DNA of 64,000 nucleotides from JAVEDQ01 sp963783105 (GCA_963783105.1 CAWAMI010000004.1:372001-436000); one strand, 5' to 3'; shown: positions 24,701 to 33,763, counted from the first letter of the stretch. Made by a program: numbers and translations. The notes: a model not told the origin generated them from the sequence alone.

Positions 24701-25102
24701 ATGAGCGAATCGAGCTGGGACGACTACTACGGCGACGGCACGGACGCGACGGCCACGGAGGTCACGGCCACGGACGTGGGGGCGACGGACGTGACAGCCG
24801 AGCCGGCACTCGATCCGGACGCCGCCGCGGCGCTCGACAGCGCGAGTGTGGCGGCCGACTGGGCCGATTGGAACGCGGAGACCGCGGACGAGTGGAGCGC
24901 CTCCGCGGACGCGGACACGGACAGTGCCGTCGCCGCGCTGGAACAGGGTGACTACTCGGGGGCGGCCTATCAGTTCGAGCAGGCGTCGTACGAGTCCGGC
25001 GTGGCCGAGGACTACGCGGAGACGGCCTCCGACTACGCCGCCACGGCGTCCGATTACGTCGACACCGCCGTTGCGGAGCAGTCCTACGACAGCTACGAGT
25101 AG
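24701..25102 (+). CDS. Acidic Ala/Asp/Thr/Tyr-rich protein of unknown function
   Basis: 133 residues from ATG 24701, with GGGGAGGGG upstream. I do not recognise a family. The composition is extreme: no Arg or Lys, many Asp, Glu, Ala and Thr, with regularly placed aromatic residues (WDDYYGDG, ADWADWNAETADEW, YETASDY-like repeats). The N-terminal part holds short repeats of (V/A)TATDVGATDV. It could be a disordered or beta-helical low-complexity protein. It ends six bases before the zinc-ribbon/DUF2510 gene, so the two are probably co-transcribed. Confidence 0.65.
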   Translation: MSESSWDDYYGDGTDATATEVTATDVGATDVTAEPALDPDAAAALDSASVAADWADWNAETADEWSASADADTDSAVAALEQGDYSGAAYQFEQASYESGVAEDYAETASDYAATASDYVDTAVAEQSYDSYE

Positions 25103-25108
25103 TCGGCG

Positions 25109-26657
25109 ATGCCCTTCGCGGTCTCGACCTGCTCCCGGGGCGTCGGCGCCACCGTCGCTGCCACCCGCAAGGAGCTGGTGACAGCGCTGCGTGGCCTCGG
25201 GTTCGAGGTGAAGGCCGAGCAGGTCACCTTGGTCGAGGCGCGCCGCGGCTCGCAGCTCGCCGCGGCCGCGCTGCAGGTGAAGCGTCTCCCGGTGCTCGTC
25301 TCGATCCAACTGCGCGGCGTCGACGCCGCGACCACGGTCGTCGACATCCGGGTCAGCGACGGTTGGCAGGGCGGCACCGGCCGGGCGCTGGGGCTCTCGC
25401 GCTCCTACGCCGAGGTGTTCGCCGACGTCGGTGCCCGTCTGGACGACGCGCTGCGCGGGCTCGACCCGAAGCTCGACGCGCCGCCTCCGCAGGTGGTCGG
25501 CCTCGGCCCCGCCCCAGGACTGCTGGACCGGGTCACCGCGCGCGGCGGGAGCGGCGGCGGCGTCGCCCGCGTGGAGGGCTGGCTGGAGGGACGTCGGGCG
25601 GCGCGGCCGGAGGCGTGGCGGTCGGTCGCCGGGGTACGGCTCGTCAGCTCGGACGGCGAGGCGCGTCTCGGCCTCGAGCAGGTACAGGCGATGCTGACGG
25701 TCGCTCTGCTGGTCAACCGGACGCCGGGGTCGATGCCGGAGCGGTTGGCGGCCGACGTCGAGCGCTTCGCCTCCCGGCTGGAGGGCGCGCTCGCCGCGCC
25801 CGGCGCGGGTGCGCCGCGTCTCGACGTGTCGGCGGAGGAGCTTCCCGTCGTGCGCTTCCTCTGGGAGCAGGCGAGGATCCGGACGGTCCTGCCGTTGCGG
25901 ACGCTGCAGCGCTGCACGACCTGCCGGCACGAGAAGGTCGTCAACCCGGACTACAAGCACCTCGCCGAACGCAACCGGAAGATCCGCGGGGTCGGTGGCG
26001 CCGTCGGGGCCACCTTCTCGCCCGCGGCCGGGGCCAGCCCCTTCTTCCTCGTGGGCCGGCTGCTGCCGCTGGCCAAGCTGGATCCCGAGTACGTGTGCCC
26101 GCGCTGCCAGGGGCTCGAGTCGGACGACCGCGTCATCGTCTTCTGCCCGAACTGCGGCGAGCGGCGGGACGAGGCCGTCCTCAAGACCTGCCGCCGCTGC
26201 GCGCACGACTTCCGCCGCGCGCTCGAGCCGGAGCCGCTCTGGCGGGAGCCGGAACCGGACCCGGTGGCGCCTCCGCCCGCCGAACCGCCGCCGGGGTTGC
26301 CGGCCGGGTCGGCGGCCGGGTTGGCGGCCGGGCCGCCGGCCGGGCCGCCGGTCGCCGGGCTGCCCCCGCCCGCGGGCGCCCCGGCGGTGGCTCTGCCGCC
26401 GCCGAACGGGTCGCCGCCACTCGCGCTCCCCCCGCCGAGCGGTGCCCCGCTCTCCGCGCTGCCGGCTCCGGACGCCCGTCCGCCCGCTTCCGCCCGCCGA
26501 GCACGGCCCGACGCCGCCGCGCCCCGCCGCCTGGCTGCCCGATCCCGCCGGCCGGCACGAGGCCCGCTGGTGGGACGGCTCCCGCTGGACCGATGCCGTG
26601 CTGATCGCCGGGAGGCTCTCGCACGACGCGGTCGACGCCCCGCGTCGGGGGACCTGA
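25109..26657 (+). CDS. Zinc-ribbon protein with C-terminal DUF2510 domain, frameshifted near 26.5 kb
   Basis: The main frame (from ATG 25109) encodes an N-terminal alpha/beta domain (residues about 1-260), then four CxxC pairs (CTTCRHEK, CPRCQG, CPNCGERRDE, CRRCAHDF; about 270-370) forming two zinc ribbons, then a Pro/Ala-rich linker. After about 26490 this frame becomes meaningless Arg/Pro sequence to 26749. In another phase the DNA reads AAWLPDPAGRHEARWWDGSRW, a clear DUF2510 domain, ending at TGA 26655-26657. I take 26657 as the ancestral end. The net shift is one insertion or two deletions in the GC-rich linker. Function unknown; DUF2510 is common in actinobacterial membrane and signalling proteins. 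Confidence 0.6.
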
Positions 26658-26854
26658 CCCCGCTGCGTCCTCCACCCGAGAACCGCGTAGCTTTTCGACA
26701 ACCCTGGAGAGTCGAGCCGACTCGGCCACGTCGAGATGCATCAAGATGATCGCTGCGACGGGATCTCTCCGCGGCTCGCACGGTCCGCCCAGACGGGAGG
26801 CAGTCCTTCGATGGTGCTGCGAGGTCCGGCCCCGGGCCGTCCGGAGGCGGGTCC

Positions 26855-28027
26855 GTGATCGTCGCTCCCGCCCGCGTCCTGCTCGTCGAGGACGACGAGG
26901 GCGACGCCTTCCTGGTCCGCGAGCTGCTCGCGGACGGCGACACGCCCCTCGAGATCGAATGGGTCCGGACGCTGGCGGAGGCCCGGACGGAGATCGCGAG
27001 CGGTTTCGAATGCGTGCTGCTCGACCTGGGCCTGCCGGACGCGAGCGGACCGGAGGTGCTGCACGCCGTCCTCGAGGCCGCACCCGACGCAGCCGTGTTG
27101 GTCCTCACCGGTCTGGACGACGAGCGGACCGGGCTCGAGGCGCTGGCCAGCGGCGCGCAGGACTACCTGGTCAAGGGGCAGGTCGACGGTCCGCTGCTGG
27201 GCCGTTCGATCCGGTACGCCCGCGAGCGCAAGCGGCTCGACCTCGAACTCCGCAGGCTCTACCGCACCGAGTTGCGCGCCGCGGAGAACGCCCGCCTCGA
27301 ACGGGGGTTGTTGCCGCAGCCGCGCATCGAGGACCCGTCGCTGGGCATCACGACCCGCTACCGCCCGGGCCGCGACGCCGTGCTCGGCGGCGACTTCTTC
27401 GACGCCATCGAGATCAGCGACGGCTCGCTGTTCGTCCTCATCGGCGACGTCGCGGGGCACGGCCCCGACGAGGCGGCGCTCGGCGTCTGCCTGCGCATCG
27501 CGTGGCGAACGCTGGTGCTCGCCGAGGAGCACCCGGACCGGCTGCTGCCGATCCTGCAGGACGTCCTGGTGCAGGAGCGACGGTCCGAGGAGGTGTTCGC
27601 CACCCTCGCGATGGCGGTCATCTCGCCGGACCGGTCCGGCCTGCGCCTGTTCCTCGCCGGCCACCCGGCGCCGCTGCTGCTGGCGGAGGACGCCCCGTTC
27701 CAGCTGCCGGACGACCTCGTCGGTCCGGCGCTCGGCGTCGTCCCCGGAGTCGTCTGGGGGAGCCGCCCGGTCGAGCTCCCACCCAACTGGCGGCTGCTGC
27801 TGTTCACCGACGGGCTCGTCGAGGGACACGACGAGGCGGGCGGGCGGCTCGGCGTCGAGGGACTCATGGCGCTCGCGCGGGAAGCGCCGGGCTACGACCG
27901 GTCGACGGAGCTGCTGGAGACCCTCCTGGACGGCGCCCGCCGGCTGCACGGCAGCGACCTGCCGGACGACGTGGCCGTCCTGGTGGTCGAGCACGGTGGG
28001 CCCGTGGCCGCCGAGGTCCAGCGGTGA
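26855..28027 (+). CDS. Response regulator with SpoIIE/PP2C-type phosphatase output
   Basis: 390 residues from GTG 26855. Residues about 5-125 are a receiver domain: VLLVEDDEGDAFLVRELLAD, phospho-acceptor in CVLLDLGLPDASGPEVL, and the late VKGQ lysine. A short helix leads to a PPM/SpoIIE phosphatase (about 150-375) with LERGLLPQPRIEDPSLG, DAVLGGDFFDAIEISDGS, LIGDVAGHGPDEAALG and LLLFTDGLVEGHDEAGG, which supply the metal-binding Asp residues. Such RsbU-like proteins dephosphorylate anti-anti-sigma factors. The stop overlaps the kinase gene, and a receiver gene follows, so the three form one operon. Confidence 0.88.
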   Translation: MIVAPARVLLVEDDEGDAFLVRELLADGDTPLEIEWVRTLAEARTEIASGFECVLLDLGLPDASGPEVLHAVLEAAPDAAVLVLTGLDDERTGLEALASGAQDYLVKGQVDGPLLGRSIRYARERKRLDLELRRLYRTELRAAENARLERGLLPQPRIEDPSLGITTRYRPGRDAVLGGDFFDAIEISDGSLFVLIGDVAGHGPDEAALGVCLRIAWRTLVLAEEHPDRLLPILQDVLVQERRSEEVFATLAMAVISPDRSGLRLFLAGHPAPLLLAEDAPFQLPDDLVGPALGVVPGVVWGSRPVELPPNWRLLLFTDGLVEGHDEAGGRLGVEGLMALAREAPGYDRSTELLETLLDGARRLHGSDLPDDVAVLVVEHGGPVAAEVQR

Positions 28028-29721
28028 CCGATTCGACGACTGGCCCGACGTCGGGCTCCTCCGGCTGGGCCCTCGACCGACGGCTGTGGAGGCTGCTGTC
28101 GGCGGCCGGCGTCGCAGTGCTGGTGCTCGTCGGCGTCGCCGCTGTCCTGCTGGTCAGCGTCCACCGGCAGCAGGACGTCGTGACGGACAAGTACTTCTCC
28201 ATAGTGAACGACTCGAACGACCTCTTCCTCTCGCTGGTGGACGCGGAGACGGCCGTCCGCGGCTACGTGCTCACCGGCGACCCGTCGGCGCTCCAACAGA
28301 TGCAGCGCCTGAACAGCCCGGAATCACAGCAGCGTTCTGCGGAGCTGCAGCGGCTCATCGGATCTGATCCGAGACTCCGCAGGCCGCTCGATGCAGCCGG
28401 CGCGTCCGCGCGGACCTGGTACGTCGACTTCGCGCAACCGGCGATCGCCCGGGTGCAGCGCGACGGCGCCCGCTCGGTGAACGCGGCCGAGATCCAGCGC
28501 GGGCGGATGTTGTTCGACACCGTGCGGGGCGACTACGGCCGCTACCTCGCGGCGGTGATCGAGGGCCGGGACCAGAACAACAGCAGCCTCACCCTCCGCA
28601 CCAACCTGCTGTTCGTCGCCGTGGTGCTCGGTGCGATCGGAGCAGTGCTCGTCGGCTACCTGATGTTCCGGGCGCTGCGCCGCTGGGTCACCCAGCCACT
28701 CGCGGCGCTCGCGGAGGAGACCCGAACGGTGCGTTCGGGGGCCCTCGACCACGAGGTCACCGTCGACGGACCCGACGAGATCGTCGGCCTCGGCCAGGAC
28801 GTCGAGCTGATGCGGCAGCGGCTGGTGGACCAGCTGGCCCAGGTGGAGCGGGTGCGCGACGGCCTGCAGGATGCCCAGCAGCGGTTGGAGACCCAGGCCG
28901 CCGAGCTGCAGCGATCCAACCGCGATCTCGAGCAGTTCGCCTACGTCGCGTCGCACGACCTGCAGGAACCTCTCCGCAAGGTCGCGAGCTTCTGTCAGCT
29001 CCTCGAGCGCCGCTACGCCGGCCAGCTCGACGAACGGGCCGATCAGTACATCGCCTTCGCCGTCGACGGCGCCAAGCGCATGCAGCAGCTCATCAACGAT
29101 CTGCTGGCGTTCTCCCGGATCGGCCGCCGCACGAGCGGGCGGGCCGAGGTGTCGCTCGACGCGTGCCTGCAGGGTGCGTTGCGGAACGTCGCGAGCGTCA
29201 TCGAGGAGGCGGGCGCGACCGTCGACGCCGATCGGCTGCCGACGGTCTGGGGCGAGAAGGCCCTGCTGACGGCGCTGCTGCAGAACCTGCTGAGCAACGC
29301 GATGAAGTTCCGCGGCGACGAGCCCCCGCGGATCCGGCTGTCGGTGGAGAGCCGCCAAGCCGAGGCTGGCGACGAGTACGTCTTCCGCTGCAGCGACAAC
29401 GGCATCGGCATCGAGCAGCAGTACGCCGAGCGGATCTTCGTCATCTTCCAGCGGCTGCACGCCAAGGACCAGTACGCGGGCACCGGCATCGGCCTCGCGA
29501 TGTGCAAGAAGATCATCGAGTGGCACGGGGGCCGGATCTGGCTCGACACCGAGCACAGCCGGACGGGGGAGGGCACGACCTTCGTCTGGACGTTGCCGGT
29601 CGCCGAGCGCGGTCGATCGATCATGGACCCGGCGCCCGACGAGGCCGGGACCGTTGCGGACCGCGAGTTGGTCGAGCCCGACGGGCGTGGCGAACCGCGT
29701 CCGGCGGCTACCGGCTCCTAG
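28024..29721 (+). CDS. CHASE3-type membrane sensor histidine kinase (phytochrome-like HisKA)
   Basis: 565 residues from GTG 28024. An N-terminal membrane helix (AAGVAVLVLVGVAAVLLVSV) and a second one (NLLFVAVVLGAIGAVLVGYL) flank an extracytoplasmic helical CHASE3-like sensor containing FLSLVDAETAVRGYVLTGD. HAMP and coiled-coil follow, then a phytochrome-type phospho-acceptor helix with FAYVASHDLQEPLRKVASF and an ATPase domain with QNLLSNAMKFRG (N box), DNGIGIEQQYAERIF and GTGIGLAMCKKI. Kinases of this class pair with short receivers such as the one 60 bases downstream. Confidence 0.88.
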   Translation: MTDSTTGPTSGSSGWALDRRLWRLLSAAGVAVLVLVGVAAVLLVSVHRQQDVVTDKYFSIVNDSNDLFLSLVDAETAVRGYVLTGDPSALQQMQRLNSPESQQRSAELQRLIGSDPRLRRPLDAAGASARTWYVDFAQPAIARVQRDGARSVNAAEIQRGRMLFDTVRGDYGRYLAAVIEGRDQNNSSLTLRTNLLFVAVVLGAIGAVLVGYLMFRALRRWVTQPLAALAEETRTVRSGALDHEVTVDGPDEIVGLGQDVELMRQRLVDQLAQVERVRDGLQDAQQRLETQAAELQRSNRDLEQFAYVASHDLQEPLRKVASFCQLLERRYAGQLDERADQYIAFAVDGAKRMQQLINDLLAFSRIGRRTSGRAEVSLDACLQGALRNVASVIEEAGATVDADRLPTVWGEKALLTALLQNLLSNAMKFRGDEPPRIRLSVESRQAEAGDEYVFRCSDNGIGIEQQYAERIFVIFQRLHAKDQYAGTGIGLAMCKKIIEWHGGRIWLDTEHSRTGEGTTFVWTLPVAERGRSIMDPAPDEAGTVADRELVEPDGRGEPRPAATGS

Positions 29722-29781
29722 CTTTGGTGCTCGGCGATGAGCAGTCCCGAGCGAGACCCGGCGAGTGCAGGAGGAGAGCGC

Positions 29782-30231
29782 GTGAGCGAATCGGTAGCGG
29801 CCATCGACGTCCTGCTCGTCGAGGACGACCCCGGCGACGTCCTCATGACCCGTGAGGCGTTCGAGGACTACAAGGTCCACAACAACCTCTACGTCGCCAC
29901 CAACGGGGTCGAGGCGATGGCGTTCCTGCGCAAGGAGGGGGAGTTCGCCGACGCTCCGACGCCGGACCTCATCCTGCTCGACCTCAACCTGCCCAAGATG
30001 GACGGCCGCGAGGTGCTGGCCGCCGTCAAGGAGGACGCGGACCTGCTCTCCATCCCCATCGTGGTGCTGACGACGTCGGAGGCGGAGGAGGACGTGGTGC
30101 GCTCCTACTCCCTGCACGCGAACGCGTACGTGACCAAGCCCGTCGACTTCGAGCGCTTCGTCAGCGTGGTGCAGCAGATCGACGACTTCTTCGTCAGCGT
30201 GGTGCGGCTGCCGCGGTCCCACACCCGCTGA
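29782..30231 (+). CDS. Single-domain response regulator (Rcp1-like)
   Basis: 149 residues from GTG 29782, which has AGGAGGAG six bases upstream; the ATG at 29737 lacks a ribosome site. Receiver motifs: DVLLVEDDPGDVLMTREAF (acidic pair), LILLDLNLPKMDGREVLA (phospho-Asp), VVLTTSEAEEDV and AYVTKPVDFERFVSVV (Lys). There is no output domain. The DDPGD sequence and length match Rcp1-type receivers that work with phytochrome-like kinases, such as the one upstream. Confidence 0.88.
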   Translation: MSESVAAIDVLLVEDDPGDVLMTREAFEDYKVHNNLYVATNGVEAMAFLRKEGEFADAPTPDLILLDLNLPKMDGREVLAAVKEDADLLSIPIVVLTTSEAEEDVVRSYSLHANAYVTKPVDFERFVSVVQQIDDFFVSVVRLPRSHTR

Positions 30232-30291
30232 CGCCCCGGCGCCTGACCGTCGGCGTCCAACCCGGTGAGGCAGCCCACGGTTACGATCAGA

Positions 30292-30310
30292 TAGTTACGT
30301 GCTACAACTA
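30292..30310. promoter_or_regulatory. TAGTT-N9-AACTA dyad before an MFS gene, MarR-like operator candidate
   Basis: TAGTT (30292-30296) and AACTA (30306-30310) sit in an AT-rich patch ending four bases before the GTG start of the transporter. Similar ATAGTT...AACTAT dyads are bound by MarR-family repressors of efflux genes. No regulator gene is adjacent. It may also overlap a near-leaderless promoter. Confidence 0.4.
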
Positions 30311-30314
30311 AATA

Positions 30315-31622
30315 GTGCGTCCCACTACCACCGCCCCCGCACCAGGTCCGCTCCGGCAGCCCCGCGCGGTGTACGCGGTCGCCTTCGCCTGCGTCATCTC
30401 GTTCATGGGTATCGGGCTCGTCGACCCCATCCTCCCGGCCCTGGCCGACCAGCTCCACGCCAGCCCGAGCCAGGTGTCGCTGCTGTTCACGAGCTACCTC
30501 GTGGTCACCGCCGTGGCGATGCTGGTCACGGGGTGGGTGTCGAGCCGGGTGGGCGCGAAGCGGACGCTTCTCGCCGGCCTGAGCCTGATCGTCGCCTTCG
30601 CCGCCCTGGCCGGATCCGCAGACAGCATCGCCGGAATCGTCGGCTTCCGGGCCGGGTGGGGGCTCGGGAACGCCCTGTTCATCGCCACCTCGCTCGCCGT
30701 GATCGTCACGAGCGCGAGCGGCGGGTTCGGCGGCGCGATCATCCTCTACGAGACGGCGCTCGGCGTCGGCATCGCCTGCGGTCCGCTGCTCGGCGGGCTG
30801 CTCGGCAACGTCAGCTGGCGCGGCCCGTTCTTCGGCGTCGCCGTCCTCATGCTGATCGCGCTGATCGCGACGGCCACGCTGCTGCCGGCGACCCCCAAGC
30901 CGGCCCAGCCCTCGAAGCTGTCCGAGCCCATCGCCGCGCTGAAGCATCGAAGCCTCGCCACCACGAGTGTCGTCGGACTGCTCTACAACTGGGGCTTCTT
31001 CACGATCCTCGGCTACGCGCCGTTCCTCATGGATCTCTCCGCGATCCGGCTCGGCTTCGTGTTCTTCGCCTGGGGCATCCTCGTTGCCGTCTTCGCGGTC
31101 TTCGGCGCCCCGATGCTGAAGTCGCGGATCGGCACCGCCCGCAGCCTCTACGGCAGCCTCGCCTACCTCGTCGTGCTGCTGGCGATCATCGGGCTGTTCC
31201 CCGGCTCCCGCTGGGCCGTCATCGTCGCCGTCGTGCTCTCCGGAGCGGCCATCGGCATGAACAACACGCTGGTGACGACCGCGGTCATGAGCATCTCGCC
31301 AGTTCCGCGCAACGTCGCCTCCGCCACCTACGGCTTCGTCCGCTTCATCGGCGGCGGTCTGGCGCCCTACGCCGCCGGCCGGCTGGTCGAGCACTACAAC
31401 GAACACGTCCCGTTCCTGCTGGGCGCCGTCGTGGTCCTGGCCGGCGCGCTCCTCGCGACGCGGGTCCGGACGGCGCTCGACGACGCCGACGCGGACGAGT
31501 TCGCGACCGGTCCGTCGCACGAGCGGGCCGACGCCGAACGCGCCGCCGAGCAGTATCCCGCGGTGGAGGAGGAAGTGATCCTCGCCGAGGAGGCGCTGGT
31601 CCTCGACCGCCGCGCGAGCTAA
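30315..31622 (+). CDS. MFS drug-efflux-type transporter (DHA1-like)
   Basis: 435 residues, GTG start at 30315. The first helix reads AVAFACVISFMGIGLVDPIL, the loop 2-3 motif is GWVSSRVGAKRTLLAGLSL, and GFRAGWGLGNALFIATSLAV marks helix 4. The helix-5 glycine/proline pattern GIACGPLLGGLLGNVSWRGP is the motif C of drug antiporters. The last 60 residues form an acidic cytosolic tail. It likely exports hydrophobic compounds and may be controlled through the dyad just upstream. It lies 83 bases after the receiver gene. Confidence 0.85.
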   Translation: MRPTTTAPAPGPLRQPRAVYAVAFACVISFMGIGLVDPILPALADQLHASPSQVSLLFTSYLVVTAVAMLVTGWVSSRVGAKRTLLAGLSLIVAFAALAGSADSIAGIVGFRAGWGLGNALFIATSLAVIVTSASGGFGGAIILYETALGVGIACGPLLGGLLGNVSWRGPFFGVAVLMLIALIATATLLPATPKPAQPSKLSEPIAALKHRSLATTSVVGLLYNWGFFTILGYAPFLMDLSAIRLGFVFFAWGILVAVFAVFGAPMLKSRIGTARSLYGSLAYLVVLLAIIGLFPGSRWAVIVAVVLSGAAIGMNNTLVTTAVMSISPVPRNVASATYGFVRFIGGGLAPYAAGRLVEHYNEHVPFLLGAVVVLAGALLATRVRTALDDADADEFATGPSHERADAERAAEQYPAVEEEVILAEEALVLDRRAS

Positions 31623-31731
31623 CGACCCGCGCCGGCGGCGAGGAACCCCGGCAGGTATCCCTGGGACTGGCCGGCCGCCGGCGGGTGGAAGCTCGACGCG
31701 GACGGGGTGGCGAGCCGGCCGGCGCGAGACG

Positions 31732-31854
31732 TCAGCCGCGGTGGCGGCTCACGGGGGCGACGAGCCCGATGACGAGGCCGAGCACGGCGCCCGGCAGAAC
31801 CAGCCGCAGGGCGGCCCGGCGAACTCCGACACGGTCGACGGCGGTGAGGATCAT
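31732..31854 (-). CDS. Small single-pass membrane protein
   Basis: 40 residues, below usual annotation cut-offs. ATG 31854 has a very good ribosome site (GGAGGA, then three bases). A basic start (MILTAVDRVGVRRAALR) leads into one hydrophobic helix (LVLPGAVLGLVIGLVAPV) and a short basic end (SRHRG). I recognise no family. The strong ribosome site and positive-inside layout support a real gene; conservation is untested. Confidence 0.5.
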   Translation of the reverse strand: MILTAVDRVGVRRAALRLVLPGAVLGLVIGLVAPVSRHRG

Positions 31855-32154
31855 GCGTCCTCCAGCAGTGGGATCGCTGCGTTCGGTGGTTGTCGCCGGC
31901 GGGCGCCGACGACGGGTCCTCCGTAACTCATCGAACGCGGGCGAGGTGAACTCGCGGTGCGCAGCAGTTGATCTTTCGGGAACGGTTGGGTGCCGATCGC
32001 TCCTGAGCCTTGAAGGCTCCGCAGCAGTCAGTTGACCGATGCGGCGACCGTCGTCGAGGACGACGGTGCCCCTGTGCACCGGACGGCCGGTGTGCGAGTT
32101 CGCCGAGCCGCGGGCCCCTGGCGTCGTGTCCGCCCGAGTTCCTGGAGCACGTCG
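31855..32154. other. About 300 bp without a convincing gene
   Basis: Between the small membrane gene (minus) and the frameshifted hydrolase (plus). It contains a compact dyad GAGCCTT-G-AAGGCTC (32005-32019) and two copies of GCAGCAGT nearby, which could be operator elements. A weak promoter is likely because the flanking genes diverge. I see no coding pattern. Confidence 0.4.
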
Positions 32155-32915
32155 ATGCCCGACACCACACCGGCCCCCACCGTCGCCCTCGTCCACGGCG
32201 CCTTCGCGGACAGCTCCGGCTGGAGCGGCGTCGTCGAGCGCTGATGGCTGCCGGCGTCGCGGTGACCTCGATCTCGAACCCACTGCGGGGGATCGGGATC
32301 GACAGCGCCTACGTGACCAGCGCCCTTGCCCAGATCCCCGGACCCGTACTGGCGGTCGGCCACTCCTACGGCGGGGCGGTGATCACCAACAGCGCGGCAA
32401 AGGCCGGCAACGTGATCGGACTCGTCTACGTGTCCGCCTTCGCGCCGGACGAGGGTGAGGTCATCCTCGACATCGAGGGCGGCTCCACCGACAGCGTGCT
32501 CAACACCGCCCTGGTGCCCTCGCAGTACCCGACCGGCTCCGATGGAGCGACCGAGACCGAGTTCTCGATCAGCCCCGACAAGTTCCACGAGGTCTTCGCC
32601 GCCGACCTGACGGTCGAGCAGGCCGCGGTGATGGCCGCCACCCAGCGGCCGGCCTCGGCCCTCGGGTTCAGCGAGAGGAACGGACCGCCGGCCTGGAAGA
32701 CCCTGCCCTCCTGGGCCGTGGTTTCGACCGGTGACCGGGCCGCCGGCTCCGACGTGGTCCGGTCCATGGCCGTGCGCGCGGGAGCCACCATCACCGAGCA
32801 CGAGGGCAGCCACGTGCTGTTCGTCGCCCAGCCGCAGGTCGTGGTCGACGTCATCCTGCAGGCGCTCGACTCGCTCGGCGCACGGGCGGCCGGGCATGCC
32901 TCCGTCGCCGGCTGA
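32155..32915 (+). pseudogene. Alpha/beta-hydrolase (EstC/MlhB-like), single-base frameshift near residue 30
   Basis: ATG 32155 starts TVALVHGAFADSSGWSGVVE and then hits TGA at 32242. One base out of phase the protein goes on with MAAGVAVTSISNPLRGIGID, the nucleophile elbow VGHSYGGAVITN and the late histidine in EHEGSHVLF. Relatives read VxERLxAAG here, so the break is explained by one missing C in CGC(C)TGATG at about 32241. All three catalytic regions are otherwise intact. Either a young pseudogene or a sequence error. The downstream frame could restart at ATG 32244 but would lack the HGAFADSS oxyanion strand. Confidence 0.7.
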
Positions 32916-33375
32916 GCCGGGCGGGAACTCCGAGGACCCGGCCGAGGACGACGGCGTCCTGGACCCCTCGGACAGCCTGGCCACCGATGACCTGGCCGCG
33001 GATGTCCTCGACACCGGTGTCGACGCGGGTGAGGGATACCGGGGTGCGACCCGCTACGGCACGACGTTCGCGGAGGAACAACGCGGAGAGGGGCTCGACG
33101 CCCTCCTCGCCGAGGAGGAGCCCGAACCCACCGACGACCCGCCGTGGACCGACGAGAACCAGCCCGAGGACCTCGGCCGGACGCGGCAGCCGCGGGCCGG
33201 CCGGTTGGTGGACCCGGAGGACCCGGAGGACCCGGACGACCTCGGCCCGGCCTCCGACGCCGACCGGGGCGTCGGCGAACTCGACCTCGTGGCCCGGGAG
33301 GCCGGCGTGGACGGGGGAGCAGCGAGCGCCGAGGAGGCCGCGGTGCACCTGACCGACGACCCGCCCTACCGATAG
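32896..33375 (+). CDS. DUF5709 family protein
   Basis: 159 residues from ATG 32896, overlapping the end of the hydrolase frame. The protein is acidic and probably disordered. The DUF5709 pattern is visible: DGVLDPSDSLATDDLAADVL near the start, YGTTFAEEQRGEGLDALLAE in the middle, and AASAEEAAVHLTDDPPYR at the end. The family is restricted to actinobacteria and has no known function. A local duplication (EDPEDPDD) lies in the linker. The overlap suggests it was once co-translated with the hydrolase. Confidence 0.75.
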   Translation: MPPSPAEPGGNSEDPAEDDGVLDPSDSLATDDLAADVLDTGVDAGEGYRGATRYGTTFAEEQRGEGLDALLAEEEPEPTDDPPWTDENQPEDLGRTRQPRAGRLVDPEDPEDPDDLGPASDADRGVGELDLVAREAGVDGGAASAEEAAVHLTDDPPYR

Positions 33376-33391
33376 GGATCGGAGACAGCCC

Positions 33392-33763
33392 ATGTCCGTG
33401 TCGCCCACGCCGAGTACGCAGCCCGCGGTCGACGCCCTCGACGGGAAGCTGCGGCGCACCGAGATCCAGCACCTCTCGTCGTCCATTGCGGGACGCGAGA
33501 TCGTGCAGGTGCTCACCGAGATCCCTGTCGGGGTCGCATCGGGCTGGCACTTCCACCCCGGCGAGGAGGTCGGCTACATCGTGGCGGGCACGGTCCAGAT
33601 GCAGGTCGAGGGGGCGCCGACGCGCATCCTGCACGCCGGCGACGGCTTCCTGATCCCGCCGCGGACACCACACGAGGCGCTCGACCTCGGGCCCGGGACC
33701 GGGGTGATGCTGTCGACGTACGTGGTCGAGGTGGGGGAGCCGCTCACGACGCTCGTCGGCTGA
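33392..33763 (+). CDS. Cupin-domain protein
   Basis: 123 residues, one cupin_2 barrel. Motif 1 is WHFHPGEEVGYIVAGTVQMQ with the two metal His and a Glu; motif 2 is GDGFLIPPRTPHEALDLGPG with the third His. Metal binding is therefore likely. Such short cupins may be isomerases, dioxygenases or sensors of small molecules, and the role cannot be fixed. It starts 16 bases after the DUF5709 gene. Confidence 0.82.
   Translation: MSVSPTPSTQPAVDALDGKLRRTEIQHLSSSIAGREIVQVLTEIPVGVASGWHFHPGEEVGYIVAGTVQMQVEGAPTRILHAGDGFLIPPRTPHEALDLGPGTGVMLSTYVVEVGEPLTTLVG

Noticed and set aside
26181..27083. Minus-strand ORFs opposite the DUF2510 gene and start of the phosphatase
   Set aside because: Pro/Arg/Gly shadow composition only; no ribosome site or motif.
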